Source of the DNA: Mycolicibacterium wolinskyi
Lineage (GTDB): Bacteria > Actinomycetota > Actinomycetes > Mycobacteriales > Mycobacteriaceae
Assembly (NCBI RefSeq): GCF_002101965.1
Contig: NZ_LQQA01000033.1
Span: forward strand, 186,001 to 250,000
DNA length: 64,000 bases
Reading direction: 5' to 3'
How positions within the stretch are numbered: the stretch's first letter is position 1; the number at the start of each line of letters is the position of its first letter. The notes under the pieces were generated by a model. It worked only from the letters and a program-made list of their open reading frames with translations, was not told the DNA's origin and made no database searches. Below are positions 47,969 through 57,435 of the stretch, in pieces. A program made the position numbers and the translations under genes.

Positions 47969-48439
47969 CTAGTTATCGGGGTGCTCCGCGACATCGGCCA
48001 ACAGCCGACGGATGACCTGGACGGCATCGGCCAGGGTCTGGCGGTCTCCGGCGTCCAACCGCTCGAGCCGCGGGTTGATCGCGGCGGCGCGGTCGGCCCG
48101 CGCCTGGTTGAGGGTCTGCCTGCCTTTGTCGGTGATCCGGATGAGCACTGCGCGTGCATCGCCCGGGTCGGCGGTTCGAGACACCAGGCCGGCGTCCTCC
48201 AACCGGCGCACCTGCGTGGTCATGGTCGGCTGCGAGCAGTGATCGAGCAGAGCGAGGTCGGAGATCCGCGCCTCACCCTGGTCCTCGATCGTGGACAACA
48301 GCCGGGCCTGCGCCCACGGCAGCGGTAGCCGGGTGCGCTGGGTCGCCAGCCGGTTGAGGCGGGCGACAACCGACAGCAGGTCTGCGCCGAGTTCGGTTTC
48401 GTCAGTCACGGTGACATTCTCGGTGCTCGCTGTCGGCAT
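47969..48439 (-). CDS. MarR family transcriptional regulator
   Basis: 156 aa. Winged helix with [40 protein letters not shown] and [14 protein letters not shown], the MarR recognition helix and wing. It should repress itself and the downstream MFS gene until a ligand binds. A perfect inverted repeat lies just upstream of a TAATAT hexamer placed for a leaderless start at 48439. Confidence 0.92.
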   Translation of the reverse strand: MPTASTENVTVTDETELGADLLSVVARLNRLATQRTRLPLPWAQARLLSTIEDQGEARISDLALLDHCSQPTMTTQVRRLEDAGLVSRTADPGDARAVLIRITDKGRQTLNQARADRAAAINPRLERLDAGDRQTLADAVQVIRRLLADVAEHPDN

Positions 48440-48445
48440 GTCGCC

Positions 48446-48466
48446 ATATTACATAGATTTGCTATG
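48446..48466 (-). promoter_or_regulatory. MarR promoter with operator CATAG-N5-CTATG
   Basis: On the minus strand, TAATAT (48446-48451) is a -10 box 6 nt before the marR ATG. Immediately upstream lies the inverted repeat CATAG-ATTTG-CTATG (48452-48466), in the -10/-35 spacer where a repressor would block RNA polymerase. Confidence 0.6.
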
Positions 48467-48538
48467 CAGTGCACGGTCGTGTCGGCCGTCACACCACGGC
48501 CGGGTAAGCCTCGTCTTACCTCCTGGCAGAATCGAGCA

Positions 48539-50578
48539 ATGACCGCGAAATCACCGGTGAGTGCGCCTCGGCGCGGAATGACTCCCGGTGAACTCGCGCA
48601 GGCGGCAGTCATGGCCGCGCTGTGTGCGGCGACCGCGATCATCGCCGTTATCGTGCCGTTCGCGCGCGGTGTGTCACTGCTCGGCACGGTGCCGATGGGT
48701 CTGCTGGCCTACCGGTACCGACTGCGGGTGCTGGTCGCGGCGACCGTCGCCGGTGCCACCATCGCGTTCTTGATCGCGGGCATGGGCGGCATGATGACCG
48801 TCATCAACTGTGCCTACATCGGCGGTTTGACCGGTGTCGTCAAACGCCGAGGTCGCGGCACCCCCACCGTGCTCGCTGCCGCCGTCGTCGCGGGCGCGAT
48901 CTTCGGCGCCGCCGCGGTCCTCGCGCTGGCCGTGCTGTCGCGACTCCGCACTCTGATCTTCGACTCGATGACCGCCAACATCGACGGTCTTGCCGCGGTG
49001 CTCGCCCGTATCCCGGTGTTGGACGTGCTGGCCGAGCCACTCAAGAACGGCTTCGCGACGCTGCTCGACTACTGGCCGCTGCTGTTCCTGGCCATCGGCA
49101 TCCAGAGCATCACCTTCGTCAGCCTCATCGGCTGGTGGGCGCTGTCGCGCGTGCTCACCCGGCTCGCCGGTGTGCCCGACGTGCACAAACTCGACGCCGA
49201 CACCGCCGAGCAGCCGATCGGCCCGGTACCGGCGCGGCTCACCGACGTCCGGTTCCGGTACCCGGGCGTCGACCACGACGCGCTCGGGCCGGTGTCGATG
49301 GAACTGCAACCGGGCGAGCATGTCGCAGTGACCGGACCGAACGGTTCCGGCAAGACCACGCTGATGCTGGTCCTCGCGGGACGTGACCCGTCATCCGGGA
49401 CGGTCGAGCGGCCGGGGGCGGTGGGTCTCGGCCGCATCGGCGGCACCGCGGTCGTCATGCAGCACCCCGAGAGTCAGGTGTTGGGCAGCAGGGTGGCCGA
49501 CGACGTCGTGTGGGGCCTGCCACCGGGGACGACGACCGATGTCGACCGGCTGCTGTCCGAGGTCGGTTTGGCCGGGCTCGCCGAGCGCGACACCGGTGGC
49601 CTGTCGGGCGGCGAACTGCAACGTCTGGCGGTTGCGGGCGCGCTCGCACGCGAGCCCTCGCTGCTGATCGCCGACGAGATCACGAGCATGGTCGATCAGC
49701 AGGGCCGCGAAACTCTGATGAACGTCCTGTCCAGGTTGACCGACCACCACCAGATGTCGCTCGTGCACATCACGCACTACAACGACGAAGCCCAAACCGC
49801 CGATCGCACGGTCAACCTGAGCGGAAACGGCGGCACTGCCGACAACACCGACATGGTGCAGAGTTCAGCGGTGCCGGTCGGGTCGATGGCCGCTCACCAC
49901 CCGGGCGAGCCCGTATTGGAGCTCACCGCCGTCGGCCACGAATACGCGAGTGGAACGCCGTGGGCCAAGACGGCTCTGCACGACATCACGTTCACCGTGA
50001 ACGAGGGCGACGGCGTCCTCATTCACGGACTCAACGGTTCCGGTAAATCCACCCTGGCGTGGATCATGGCCGGGCTCACCGTCCCGACCTACGGCGCCTG
50101 CCTGCTCGACGGTGCCCCGGTGTCCGAACAGGTGGGCGCGGTGGCGCTGTCGTTCCAAGCGGCGCGGCTCCAGCTGATGCGCAGCAGTGTCGAACGCGAG
50201 ATCGCGTCAGCTGCCGGGTTCTCCGTGCAGGAGCACGACCGCGTCGCCGCAGCGTTGGCATCCGTCGGGCTGGACCCGGCGTTGGGCAAGCGCCGCATCG
50301 ACCAACTCTCGGGCGGCCAGATGCGTCGCGTCGTGCTGGCCGGGCTGCTGGCCCGCTCACCCCGCGCGCTGATCCTCGACGAGCCGCTGGCCGGCCTGGA
50401 TGCCGCCAGCCAACGCGGTCTTTTGCGGCTGCTGGAGGACCTGCGGCGCACCAGTGGGCTCACGGTCGTCGTGATCTCCCACGATTTCTCCGGCTTGGAA
50501 GGGCTGTGTCCGCGCACACTGCACCTTCGCGACGGCGCGCTCGCGCTCGCACCGACCGCGGCTGGTGGTGCGCTATGA
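48539..50578 (+). CDS. Fused ECF transporter: S-type membrane domain plus two ATPase domains
   Basis: 679 aa. An N-terminal membrane domain of about 225 residues with several helices ([38 protein letters not shown]) resembles ECF substrate-binding or DUF2232 proteins. Two ATPase domains follow: the first with Walker [11 protein letters not shown], signature LSGGELQRL and [11 protein letters not shown], the second with [19 protein letters not shown] and [11 protein letters not shown]. With the T component encoded next, all ECF parts are in two polypeptides. The same two-gene unit is known as Rv2326c-Rv2325c in M. tuberculosis. The vitamin or metal carried is unknown. CAGAAT 7 nt before the ATG suggests a leaderless mRNA. 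Confidence 0.88.
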   Translation: MTAKSPVSAPRRGMTPGELAQAAVMAALCAATAIIAVIVPFARGVSLLGTVPMGLLAYRYRLRVLVAATVAGATIAFLIAGMGGMMTVINCAYIGGLTGVVKRRGRGTPTVLAAAVVAGAIFGAAAVLALAVLSRLRTLIFDSMTANIDGLAAVLARIPVLDVLAEPLKNGFATLLDYWPLLFLAIGIQSITFVSLIGWWALSRVLTRLAGVPDVHKLDADTAEQPIGPVPARLTDVRFRYPGVDHDALGPVSMELQPGEHVAVTGPNGSGKTTLMLVLAGRDPSSGTVERPGAVGLGRIGGTAVVMQHPESQVLGSRVADDVVWGLPPGTTTDVDRLLSEVGLAGLAERDTGGLSGGELQRLAVAGALAREPSLLIADEITSMVDQQGRETLMNVLSRLTDHHQMSLVHITHYNDEAQTADRTVNLSGNGGTADNTDMVQSSAVPVGSMAAHHPGEPVLELTAVGHEYASGTPWAKTALHDITFTVNEGDGVLIHGLNGSGKSTLAWIMAGLTVPTYGACLLDGAPVSEQVGAVALSFQAARLQLMRSSVEREIASAAGFSVQEHDRVAAALASVGLDPALGKRRIDQLSGGQMRRVVLAGLLARSPRALILDEPLAGLDAASQRGLLRLLEDLRRTSGLTVVVISHDFSGLEGLCPRTLHLRDGALALAPTAAGGAL

Positions 50579-51423
50579 CGGCACCGACCCGCGGACAACG
50601 CAAACCCGTTGTGCTGCTGCGCCCGGTGCCGGGCAACAGCGTCGTCCACCAACTGTGGGCGGGCACCAAACTGCTGGGTGTCGCCGTCATCGGGGTGTTG
50701 CTGACGTTCTACCCCGGCTGGGTGCCCATCGGGTTCGTCGCGTTGCTTGCCTTGGTGATCGCCCGGTTGGCCCATATCCCGCGTGGTGCGGTGCCCACGA
50801 TTCCCGTGTGGTTGTGGATCGTGATCGCGTTGGGCGCGCTGACCGCGACGTTCGCCGGGGGCGCCCCGGTCATCGATGTCGGCTCGATCGAGATCGGGCT
50901 CGGTGGTCTGGTGAACTTCCTGCGCCTCACCGCGCTCGCCTTCGTGCTGATCGGGCTCGGGGCGCTCGTGTCGTGGACCACCAACGTCGCCGATATCGCG
51001 CCCGCGGTCGCGACTTTGGGGCGGCCGTTACGGGTGTTCCGCATTCCGGTCGACGATTGGGCCGTGACCATCGCCCTGGCGCTGCGGGCCTTCCCGATGC
51101 TCATCGACGAGTTCCGCACGCTGTATGCCGCACGACGGTTGCGGCCCAAGGAACGCGCCCAGACGTTCCGCGGGCGTATCCGGCGGTTGGTGTCCGATCT
51201 CGTCGACCTGCTGGCCGCCGCTGTCACAGTGGCGCTTCGGCGCGCCGACGAGATGGGCGACGCCATCACCGCGCGTGGTGGTGCCGGTCAGATCTCGGCT
51301 GCCCCGTCACGACCGAAGTCCCGCGACTGGGTCGCGTTCGCGATACTCGCGGTGGTGTGCGGCACCGCGCTCGCGTTGGAGCTGACGGTGTTGGGCACCA
51401 GCCTGCCGCGTCGCGGCGGCTAG
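50575..51423 (+). CDS. ECF transporter T component (CbiQ/EcfT family)
   Basis: 282 aa transmembrane coupling protein. It links the ATPases to the substrate-binding membrane domain. Family features: about six hydrophobic helices and the ATPase-contacting helix with [22 protein letters not shown], then [13 protein letters not shown] (the A-R-G motif). ATG overlaps the stop of the ATPase gene (ATGA), so they are made together. The longer open frame from 50059 is a shadow inside the ATPase gene. Confidence 0.9.
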   Translation: MTAPTRGQRKPVVLLRPVPGNSVVHQLWAGTKLLGVAVIGVLLTFYPGWVPIGFVALLALVIARLAHIPRGAVPTIPVWLWIVIALGALTATFAGGAPVIDVGSIEIGLGGLVNFLRLTALAFVLIGLGALVSWTTNVADIAPAVATLGRPLRVFRIPVDDWAVTIALALRAFPMLIDEFRTLYAARRLRPKERAQTFRGRIRRLVSDLVDLLAAAVTVALRRADEMGDAITARGGAGQISAAPSRPKSRDWVAFAILAVVCGTALALELTVLGTSLPRRGG

Positions 51424-52279
51424 TCAGCCCCGCCGCGACGTCACCAACCGGATGACGACATAGCCGATGGCGCCGACCACGACGAGCGCGACAAGCCACG
51501 GAAGCATCAGGCCGAACAACATCACCGCGCCGGAGGCCACCGCGACGAGCCCGTCCCAGCCGCGTTCGACCTGACCGAAGAACCCGTGGTACTGCTCGGT
51601 GGGGCCGCCGACCTGCTCGGCGATCAACTCAAGATTCACTGTGCTGTAGTCGATCTGATCGCCCAACTGCTTGCGCTGTGCCCGCAGGCTGTCGAGGTCG
51701 GCTTGCCGCTGCGACAAGGCCTCCTCGGCTTTGATGAGTGCATCGGGATCCCTGGCATCGCGCATGATTCCCAGCAAGCGGTCGACCGAGGTCTGCAATG
51801 CGGTGATGCGGGCATCGAGGTCGACCCGTTGCGACGTCACGTCCTCGGCCCGGATCTCCACGGTGTCGACGGTGCCGAGCTTCTTGAACTCATCGAGCGT
51901 GGCGTCGAGCTTGGCCTCGGGCACGCGCAGTACGAGGGCGATACGGGCCCGGCCCGAACTGGTTCCGGCGTCCTCGGACCGGCTGTCCACGCGCCCGCCG
52001 GCGTCGGTGGTGATCGACACGGCCTTGTCGGCCGAGTCGGTGGTGTCCGCGGCTGTGATGGTCATCGACGCGGTCTTGACGACGTCGCGGTTGGAATCAG
52101 CGGGCTGCGGCGCCTCCTTCAAACCCGGGCCGCCACCCGTCGGCGGGGGGTGCGGCCGGCGCCGGCGCATAGCCCGCTTCGGATTGGGGTGCCTGCGGCC
52201 GAGTCGAATCGCCGAGCGGGCCGGCACTGCAGGCCGGTGCGAACATTGCAACCGCAAGCATTGCCACTATCAAGCTCAT
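51424..52279 (-). pseudogene. DUF4349 lipoprotein gene split by an apparent frameshift
   Basis: Two frames are needed to read a normal protein. The 5' part (from ATG 52279, or GTG 52309) encodes a lipoprotein signal, MSLIVAMLAVAMFAPAC, then SAGPLGDSTRPQ and a Pro/Ala linker. The 3' part in another frame (from about 52140 down to 51424) encodes the DUF4349 domain (VVKTASMTITAADT to LDARITALQTSVDRLLGIM), a coiled coil and a C-terminal transmembrane helix (LVALVVVGAIGYVVIRLV). They meet at a run of six G on the plus strand (52145-52150); one inserted or deleted base there would restore a single frame. This is either a true mutation, a phase-variable tract or a sequencing error. Confidence 0.65.
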
Positions 52280-52358
52280 GCGGCGGGATGCGCTGGCGTG
52301 CTTGGACACCAGGCCACAGTACCGATTAGCTGTGACCTGCGGGTTGAATCGGCGAGCG

Positions 52359-53684
52359 CTATCGCGACGCCGCGGCGTTCGCGGCCCACTGCGCATCGGC
52401 CAGGGTGGTCGCGACGTCGCCGCGCCCCAGGAACATCTCGTCGAAGTACGGCTTGATGGCCTCATAGCCCGCCGGGAATCCGGCCCCGCCCGGTGCGGGG
52501 ATGCGGGGCCCGCGCAGCACCCGGAAGAACGGGCTGACGTCGACGCCCCGCGCCTTCCAGTAATCGTGGTACACGGGCTGGGCGGCGAGCACGGCCGGGA
52601 TCGCGGCGCCACGCACTCCCAGGAATTCGTTGCCTCGCTTGCTGCCCATCCACGCCAGTACCTCGCGTACCGCGTCCGGATGTCGGGTGGCCGGATTGGC
52701 CGCTGCGGCAATGCCGTTCGTGACGCTGACCCGGCCCTTCGGTCCAGCAGGCAGCATCACCACGCCCCATCGGAAGCGGGCCTGGTCGGCGATGGCAGCC
52801 AAGTTGTAGGTGCCGGACTGGAACAACGCCATACGGCCCTGCAGGAATGCGTTGCGGGAGAAGTCCCCGTTGTTGTTGGTGTCGGATGCCGGCGGCGCGA
52901 CATGGTCGTCGTTGATCAGCCGCACCAGGTACTCGAACGCTTCGACGGATTGCGGGTTGTCGAACGCGAACCGGTCACCGATCGCGAAGATCCCGCCCGC
53001 GGAGCCGATGAAATTGAGATAGATGCCCTGTAAATCGTTGGCGGCGTTGTATCCCCACTGCCGAATCCGGTTCGCGTCGAAGCCGGGGGTGGCCGCCGTG
53101 CGGCCGGCCTCGTCGACGGTGAGCCGCGCCAGCAGCGGCCGTAACGTGTCGTCCGGACCGTTGGACCAGCGCAGCATCGGCAGCTCGGCGAGGCCGACGC
53201 CGGCAGCGTCGAGCAGATCGGCATTGAAGTAGACCGCGATGCCGGCATCAGTCAGTTGCGGTACGCCCCACAGCGTGCCGTTGCGGGTGAATTGATTGAC
53301 GACCGACGGCTCCCACGCCCGGGCGGCGTTCGGCCCGAGGAGTTTTCCGATATCGAGCAGTCGGCCGTTGTCGGCATACCCCGCGAAGTAGGCGTTGGAG
53401 ATCCAGAAGATGTCGTCGGCGCTGCCGCCGGCCACATCGGTGCGCAGCGTGTCGAAGTACGTCGAATAGGCGACGGTGTTGACGCGCACCTCGATGTCGG
53501 GATGCTCCGCGCTGAACGCGTCGAAGGACTCCCGGTAGGCCGCAGCGACCTGCGGATCCCACAGTCGCACGGTCACCACGGTCTTGCCCGACGGCTCGGT
53601 GTCGCGGCCCAGCAGCAGCGCCGCCACCAGCAGCAGGGCCATCGTGAGCGCAAGGCCGGCGGCGAGTTGCGTCGAGCGCTTCAT
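52359..53684 (-). CDS. uspC: Sugar ABC transporter substrate-binding protein UspC
   Basis: 441 aa cluster of the periplasmic sugar-binding type. An N-terminal signal or anchor (LAAGLALTMALLLVAALLLG) lacks a lipobox Cys, then comes a domain with TVVTVRLWDPQVAAAYRESF, DDIFWISNAYFAGYADNG and FLQGRMALFQSGTYNLAAI. UspABC imports amino sugars in M. tuberculosis; the same order and sizes are found here, with no ATPase gene beside them, so a shared ATPase must serve. ATG overlaps the uspB stop (ATGA). Confidence 0.85.
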   Translation of the reverse strand: MKRSTQLAAGLALTMALLLVAALLLGRDTEPSGKTVVTVRLWDPQVAAAYRESFDAFSAEHPDIEVRVNTVAYSTYFDTLRTDVAGGSADDIFWISNAYFAGYADNGRLLDIGKLLGPNAARAWEPSVVNQFTRNGTLWGVPQLTDAGIAVYFNADLLDAAGVGLAELPMLRWSNGPDDTLRPLLARLTVDEAGRTAATPGFDANRIRQWGYNAANDLQGIYLNFIGSAGGIFAIGDRFAFDNPQSVEAFEYLVRLINDDHVAPPASDTNNNGDFSRNAFLQGRMALFQSGTYNLAAIADQARFRWGVVMLPAGPKGRVSVTNGIAAAANPATRHPDAVREVLAWMGSKRGNEFLGVRGAAIPAVLAAQPVYHDYWKARGVDVSPFFRVLRGPRIPAPGGAGFPAGYEAIKPYFDEMFLGRGDVATTLADAQWAANAAASR

Positions 53685-54493
53685 TTGATGCCCGTCACGA
53701 CGATCGAGCGGACGATGTTGCGCGACAACGCCACGAACAACACGATCAGCGGGACGATCGCCACCGTCGTCGCCGCCATCACGAGCGTCCACTGCGCGTT
53801 GTACTGCGTCTGCAGTCCGGCGGTCGCGACCGTCAGCACCTGCCACTTGCTCCCGCTCGTGATGACCAACGGCCACAGGAAGTTGTTCCACTGACTCACC
53901 ACGGTGATCAACGCCAGTGTCACCAGGATCGGCCGGCTCGCCGGCACCACCACGTGGGTGATCACGTCGAGGGTGTTCGCGCCGTCGAGTCGGGCGGCGT
54001 TGATGAGGTCACCGGGAATGGACCGGAAATACTCGCGCAGCAGGAAGATCGCGTACGGCGAGCCGAACATGAACGGCAGCACCAGCGCCCAGAACGTGTT
54101 GCGCAGCCCCGCCTCGGCCATCATCAGATAGAGCGGCACCACCGTCACCGTGGCAGGCACCATCAGCGTCGCGACGTACACCCAGAACAGCACGTCGCGT
54201 CCCGGAAACTGCAGGCGCGCAAAGGCATACGCGGCGAGCACCGAGAACACCAGCTGGCCGAGCAGAATGACCGAGGTCACCACTGCGGTTACGGCGATAG
54301 CCCGGCCGAATCCGGCATCTGCCAGCCCGAGGTAGTTCTCCCAAGTCGGTGGCTTCGGCAGTGACAGCGGCGATTCGGTGGCGAGCTGCTCGGCCGACGT
54401 GAACGACGTCAGCAACCCCAACCCGAACGGCAGCAGCGTGATCACGGCACCAAGCAGCAGCCCGGCGTAGACGAGGACGTTACGTGAGGTCAT
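53681..54493 (-). CDS. uspB: Sugar ABC transporter permease UspB
   Basis: 270 aa, six transmembrane helices, of the MalG type of carbohydrate permeases. The ATPase-contacting EAA loop is seen as EYFRSIPGDLINAARLDGAN followed by VVPASRPILVTL. It forms the channel with UspA. Start at ATG 54493 overlaps the uspA 3' end by 14 nt; the stop overlaps the uspC start. Confidence 0.88.
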   Translation of the reverse strand: MTSRNVLVYAGLLLGAVITLLPFGLGLLTSFTSAEQLATESPLSLPKPPTWENYLGLADAGFGRAIAVTAVVTSVILLGQLVFSVLAAYAFARLQFPGRDVLFWVYVATLMVPATVTVVPLYLMMAEAGLRNTFWALVLPFMFGSPYAIFLLREYFRSIPGDLINAARLDGANTLDVITHVVVPASRPILVTLALITVVSQWNNFLWPLVITSGSKWQVLTVATAGLQTQYNAQWTLVMAATTVAIVPLIVLFVALSRNIVRSIVVTGIK

Positions 54494-55352
54494 AGCTGAT
54501 CCTGCGACGGAAGTAGAGGTGCTGAACGATCGTGACGCCGACCAGTAGCGCGAACAACACGATGGCCATGACGGCGGCGCGTCCGACCGCGGCTGCGCCG
54601 AACGCCTCGGCGTAGATGCGGTGTGCGATCAGGTCGGTGCGACCCTGCGGGCCACCCGCGGTCAGGGCATACACGGTGTCGAATACCTGGGCGGCGCTGA
54701 CGATTCCGGTGACGAGCACGAAGAACATCGTGGGGCGCAACATCGGCAGCGTGATGTGGCGAAACCGCTGCCACGAGCCGGCGCCGTCGGTGCGCGCGGC
54801 GTTGTGGATGTCGGCGGGGATGTTGAGGATGCCGGCCAGGAAGAACAGTGTCACGTAGCCGACATTGGTCCAGATGACGACCGCCGACACCACGGGCAAC
54901 GCCAGGCCCGGGTCGGTGAGCCATTCGATGCGGGTGTTTAGCACCGTGCTGAGCGCACCGTCGGTCGGCGCCAGGATCCAGCGCCACAACACGGCGATGG
55001 CCAGCGGCGCACAGATCCACGGCAATACGTATACCGTGCGGAAGAATCCGGTTCCGGGAAGCCCGCGAGCCAGCATGCTTGCCGCGACCAGGCCGAGCAC
55101 AGTCTGCGTCGGCACCACCAAGATGATGAACAGCAGCGTGACCACGAGCGAAGTCGCAAACGACGAGTCGGTGAGAACCGAGCCCCAATTGTTCAGTCCC
55201 ACATACTCGATCGGGCCGAGTAGATCCCACCGGTGCAGGCTCAACCACGCCACCACCAACATGGGCAGCAAGAGAAATGTCACGACACCGAACAGGCTGG
55301 GCGCGACAAGCGCGTACCCCAATGCCGTCGTCCGGACACGCGAGGTGGCCAT
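54480..55352 (-). CDS. uspA: Sugar ABC transporter permease UspA
   Basis: 290 aa, MalF type permease with six helices; EAA loop IHNAARTDGAGSWQRFRHIT then LPMLRPTMFFVL. The start at 55352 gives the family length and has TTTAAT ending 6 nt upstream on the minus strand with no Shine-Dalgarno, so a leaderless transcript fits; an in-frame GTG at 55400 is the alternative. First gene of uspA-uspB-uspC. Confidence 0.88.
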   Translation of the reverse strand: MATSRVRTTALGYALVAPSLFGVVTFLLLPMLVVAWLSLHRWDLLGPIEYVGLNNWGSVLTDSSFATSLVVTLLFIILVVPTQTVLGLVAASMLARGLPGTGFFRTVYVLPWICAPLAIAVLWRWILAPTDGALSTVLNTRIEWLTDPGLALPVVSAVVIWTNVGYVTLFFLAGILNIPADIHNAARTDGAGSWQRFRHITLPMLRPTMFFVLVTGIVSAAQVFDTVYALTAGGPQGRTDLIAHRIYAEAFGAAAVGRAAVMAIVLFALLVGVTIVQHLYFRRRISYDLT

Positions 55353-55655
55353 CGGGCCATTAAAGCGGGTCGTGGTGTCGAGCGGCCACGCGGGCTTCAC
55401 CTCATCTGCTCATTGCAAGCCGGTCTCGCTGGAGCCCGATGCGGAGTGGCGTCAGTGGTGGTCCGTCGGTCAGGACGGCACGAAGTAGGGTCGGCAGAGC
55501 TCGTGGTGAGAATAGGAAACACTGACGCTCCCGCACCATCTGGCCGACGATCAGGACGCCTGGCTCGGCGGCAGCAAGCGCTACTCCGGGTCGCTGAACC
55601 GATACGCAGCAATCATGCGACCGATCCGCCTCAAGAGATCGGAGACGGCTGCATA
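55353..55655. other. Intergenic region, no gene seen
   Basis: About 300 bases between the divergent uspA and GGDEF genes. Short open frames exist on both strands, but none has a ribosome-binding site or recognisable product. The uspA -10 (TTTAAT, 55359-55364 on the minus strand) lies at one end and the GGDEF promoter at the other. Confidence 0.6.
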
Positions 55656-55683
55656 TTGACCATTTCGGCAATTCGGATAATGT
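55656..55683 (+). promoter_or_regulatory. Predicted promoter of the GGDEF gene
   Basis: TTGACC (55656-55661) and TAATGT (55678-55683) with a 16-bp spacer, in the most AT-rich stretch of the region; transcription would start near 55690, about 20 nt before the ATG at 55712. Confidence 0.45.
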
Positions 55684-55711
55684 CATCGATTGATTGCTGC
55701 AGTTCTGCGGG

Positions 55712-56878
55712 ATGCGCGGCAGTTCCATTCGATCAGGCTTTTTGACGGTACGCACACGGGAGTACGGATTGCTGGCGAATTCGGGGAACTACGCAGGGTT
55801 CGTCGGACTGCTCCGAGACTGGTGGCGTGAGCCGGTCGACTACCCAGCGCAGGTGCAATACTTCGCCAAACGGTCCATGTACGAGGCAATCCGGACACTC
55901 ATCGGCTTTGGCACCGCGTTCAACGGCGTGATCTGCCTTGGGATTCTGATGCCGTTCGCAACGACGCGCGCGTCAGCTGTTGTAGTCGCGATCTTCGGCT
56001 TGCTGCAGATCGGCTGGGGAGTGGCGTGGTGCGTTCGCCCATGGCCATCACGCCGGACATCGCTGGCCTTCGTCATCACTGCCGACATCGGAATCGCCAT
56101 CACAGCGATAGCGGACTCGAGTTGGCTACTGGGCTTATTCGGGTTCAACGCGTTCACGATGATCTCGATCTACCTGATGTTCTTCGACGGCCCCAAAGCC
56201 CTTGCCGGCCATCTGACATGGATCCTGCTGGCAACAACGGCATTCACCGTGCGAGCCGCCGGCCATGCGAACTTCGACACGACCACGTTCACAGCCAGCA
56301 CACTCACCGCGGTTGCCCCAGTGCTCGCGACACCTCTGGGCATTCAGTTCGGAATCTGGGCCTTGCGCACGGACGCCAACGAGTCGGTCACCGACGCGCT
56401 GACCGGACTGCTCAACCGACGAGGTCTGCACTTGCACATCGGCGAACTGTTACGCGACGCCACTCCCCGCACTGAGTTCACCGTGATGGTCGTGGACCTG
56501 GACCGCTTCAAAGACATCAACGACACCTTCGGCCACACGGTTGGCGACGAGGTCCTGGTCCGCTGTGCACGACGGATCAAATCCACTGTCCGGGGCAGCG
56601 CGCTGGTGGCACGAATCGGCGGCGAGGAGTTCGTCATCGTCGATCGCGCCGAATCCAGCCGCCGCGATCGAAGTGACTTGGACACCGTCCGGTACGCGAT
56701 CTGCGCACCGGCCGAACATCCGGTGACCGCCAGCGTCGGCATCACCATCAGCGAAGCCGGTCACCTCGCAATGTCAGGAACCACCTCCGCAGCATGGCTC
56801 GACGGCATGATCGAACGAGCCGACCGCGCGATGTTCCACGCGAAGCGCAAGGGCGGCAACGCGACTGTCCACCTCTGA
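55712..56878 (+). CDS. Membrane-bound GGDEF-domain diguanylate cyclase
   Basis: 388 aa from ATG 55712 (a TTG at 55694 would add six residues). The N-terminal half has about six hydrophobic segments (residues 55-225). A GGDEF domain follows (about 235-385) with DALTGLLNRRGLHLHI, VDLDRFKDINDTFGH and the active-site loop RIGGEEFVIVD. The GGEEF motif and the metal-binding Asp are intact, so it should make cyclic di-GMP. The inhibitory RxxD site that usually lies five residues before GGEEF reads RGSA, so product inhibition is probably lost. No EAL domain is present. Divergent from uspABC; signal sensed unknown. Confidence 0.88.
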   Translation: MRGSSIRSGFLTVRTREYGLLANSGNYAGFVGLLRDWWREPVDYPAQVQYFAKRSMYEAIRTLIGFGTAFNGVICLGILMPFATTRASAVVVAIFGLLQIGWGVAWCVRPWPSRRTSLAFVITADIGIAITAIADSSWLLGLFGFNAFTMISIYLMFFDGPKALAGHLTWILLATTAFTVRAAGHANFDTTTFTASTLTAVAPVLATPLGIQFGIWALRTDANESVTDALTGLLNRRGLHLHIGELLRDATPRTEFTVMVVDLDRFKDINDTFGHTVGDEVLVRCARRIKSTVRGSALVARIGGEEFVIVDRAESSRRDRSDLDTVRYAICAPAEHPVTASVGITISEAGHLAMSGTTSAAWLDGMIERADRAMFHAKRKGGNATVHL

Positions 56879-56885
56879 ACACCCG

Positions 56886-57090
56886 TTACCCCCGAGTTTC
56901 TCTGGGAACCAAGATCATCGACTGCTGGCGGTGCCGTGCGGCGGCGGGATCCGTCTTGCCCATAACGATGAAGACGCGCGCGTTGGGGTTCATCGGGTTG
57001 CGATGTTGGTGGCATCCGAGGGGGCCACGTCGGCTCTGTCATCGCGAATGCGGACCGGATATCACCGGCTAGTAATGGTGGTAGCCGGCG
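56886..57090 (-). pseudogene. Decayed acyl-CoA dehydrogenase fragment
   Basis: Read on the minus strand from 57090, three pieces in different frames match consecutive parts of an acyl-CoA dehydrogenase of the ACAD10/11 type: RLPPLLAGDIRSAFAMTEP; then, after a shift, ADVAPSDATNIATR followed by a stop; then VFIVMGKTDP; then HRQQSMILVPRETRG and a stop at 56886. The intact enzymes have GEIRSCFAMTEP, EVASSDATNI, FIVMGKTDP and HRQQSMILVP in this order and spacing. The fragment covers only about 70 codons of the middle domain, so both ends are deleted. It is not a functional gene. Confidence 0.75.
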
Positions 57091-57435
57091 CAGAATCCAA
57101 CTGTCGACGAGGCGCTGGAGATCGATACCGCGCGGGTCTGTTTGGTGCTCGTGCGTGGATATCACTGTCTGCGTGGTCTTTCTGTGTCTTCGCTGAGTTC
57201 CGATGGCGAGTGGCCCCTCGCGGCCGGCTTGCAGATGACCCGCCGAGATCAGTCCGGTTCCGTCAGTGGCGATGACGTCGAAGTGGACCCCACCGCGGCC
57301 GCTGAACCCGAATCGTCCCGTGCGATCACGTTCGCGACACGGACTGTTACCGCCGTTCCGTGTCCGAAACGTCAGCCCAGCCGTGCTAGTCACGGACGGC
57401 TTTGCCGCAGTAGCGATTCTGTCTGGGCTCCGAGA
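57091..57435. other. Intergenic remainder next to the pseudogene
   Basis: About 345 bases between the acyl-CoA dehydrogenase fragment and the 3' end of the MFS-MarR fusion gene. No recognisable coding motif on either strand; open frames of up to 210 codons that cross it are shadows. It may hold more eroded sequence of the same dead gene. Confidence 0.5.

Noticed and set aside
56761-57393. 210-codon minus-strand frame over the GGDEF 3' end and intergenic region, considered as an intact gene or EAL-domain partner
   Set aside because: It contains no EAL motif; only short pieces match an acyl-CoA dehydrogenase, and these are spread over different frames, so it is a relic.
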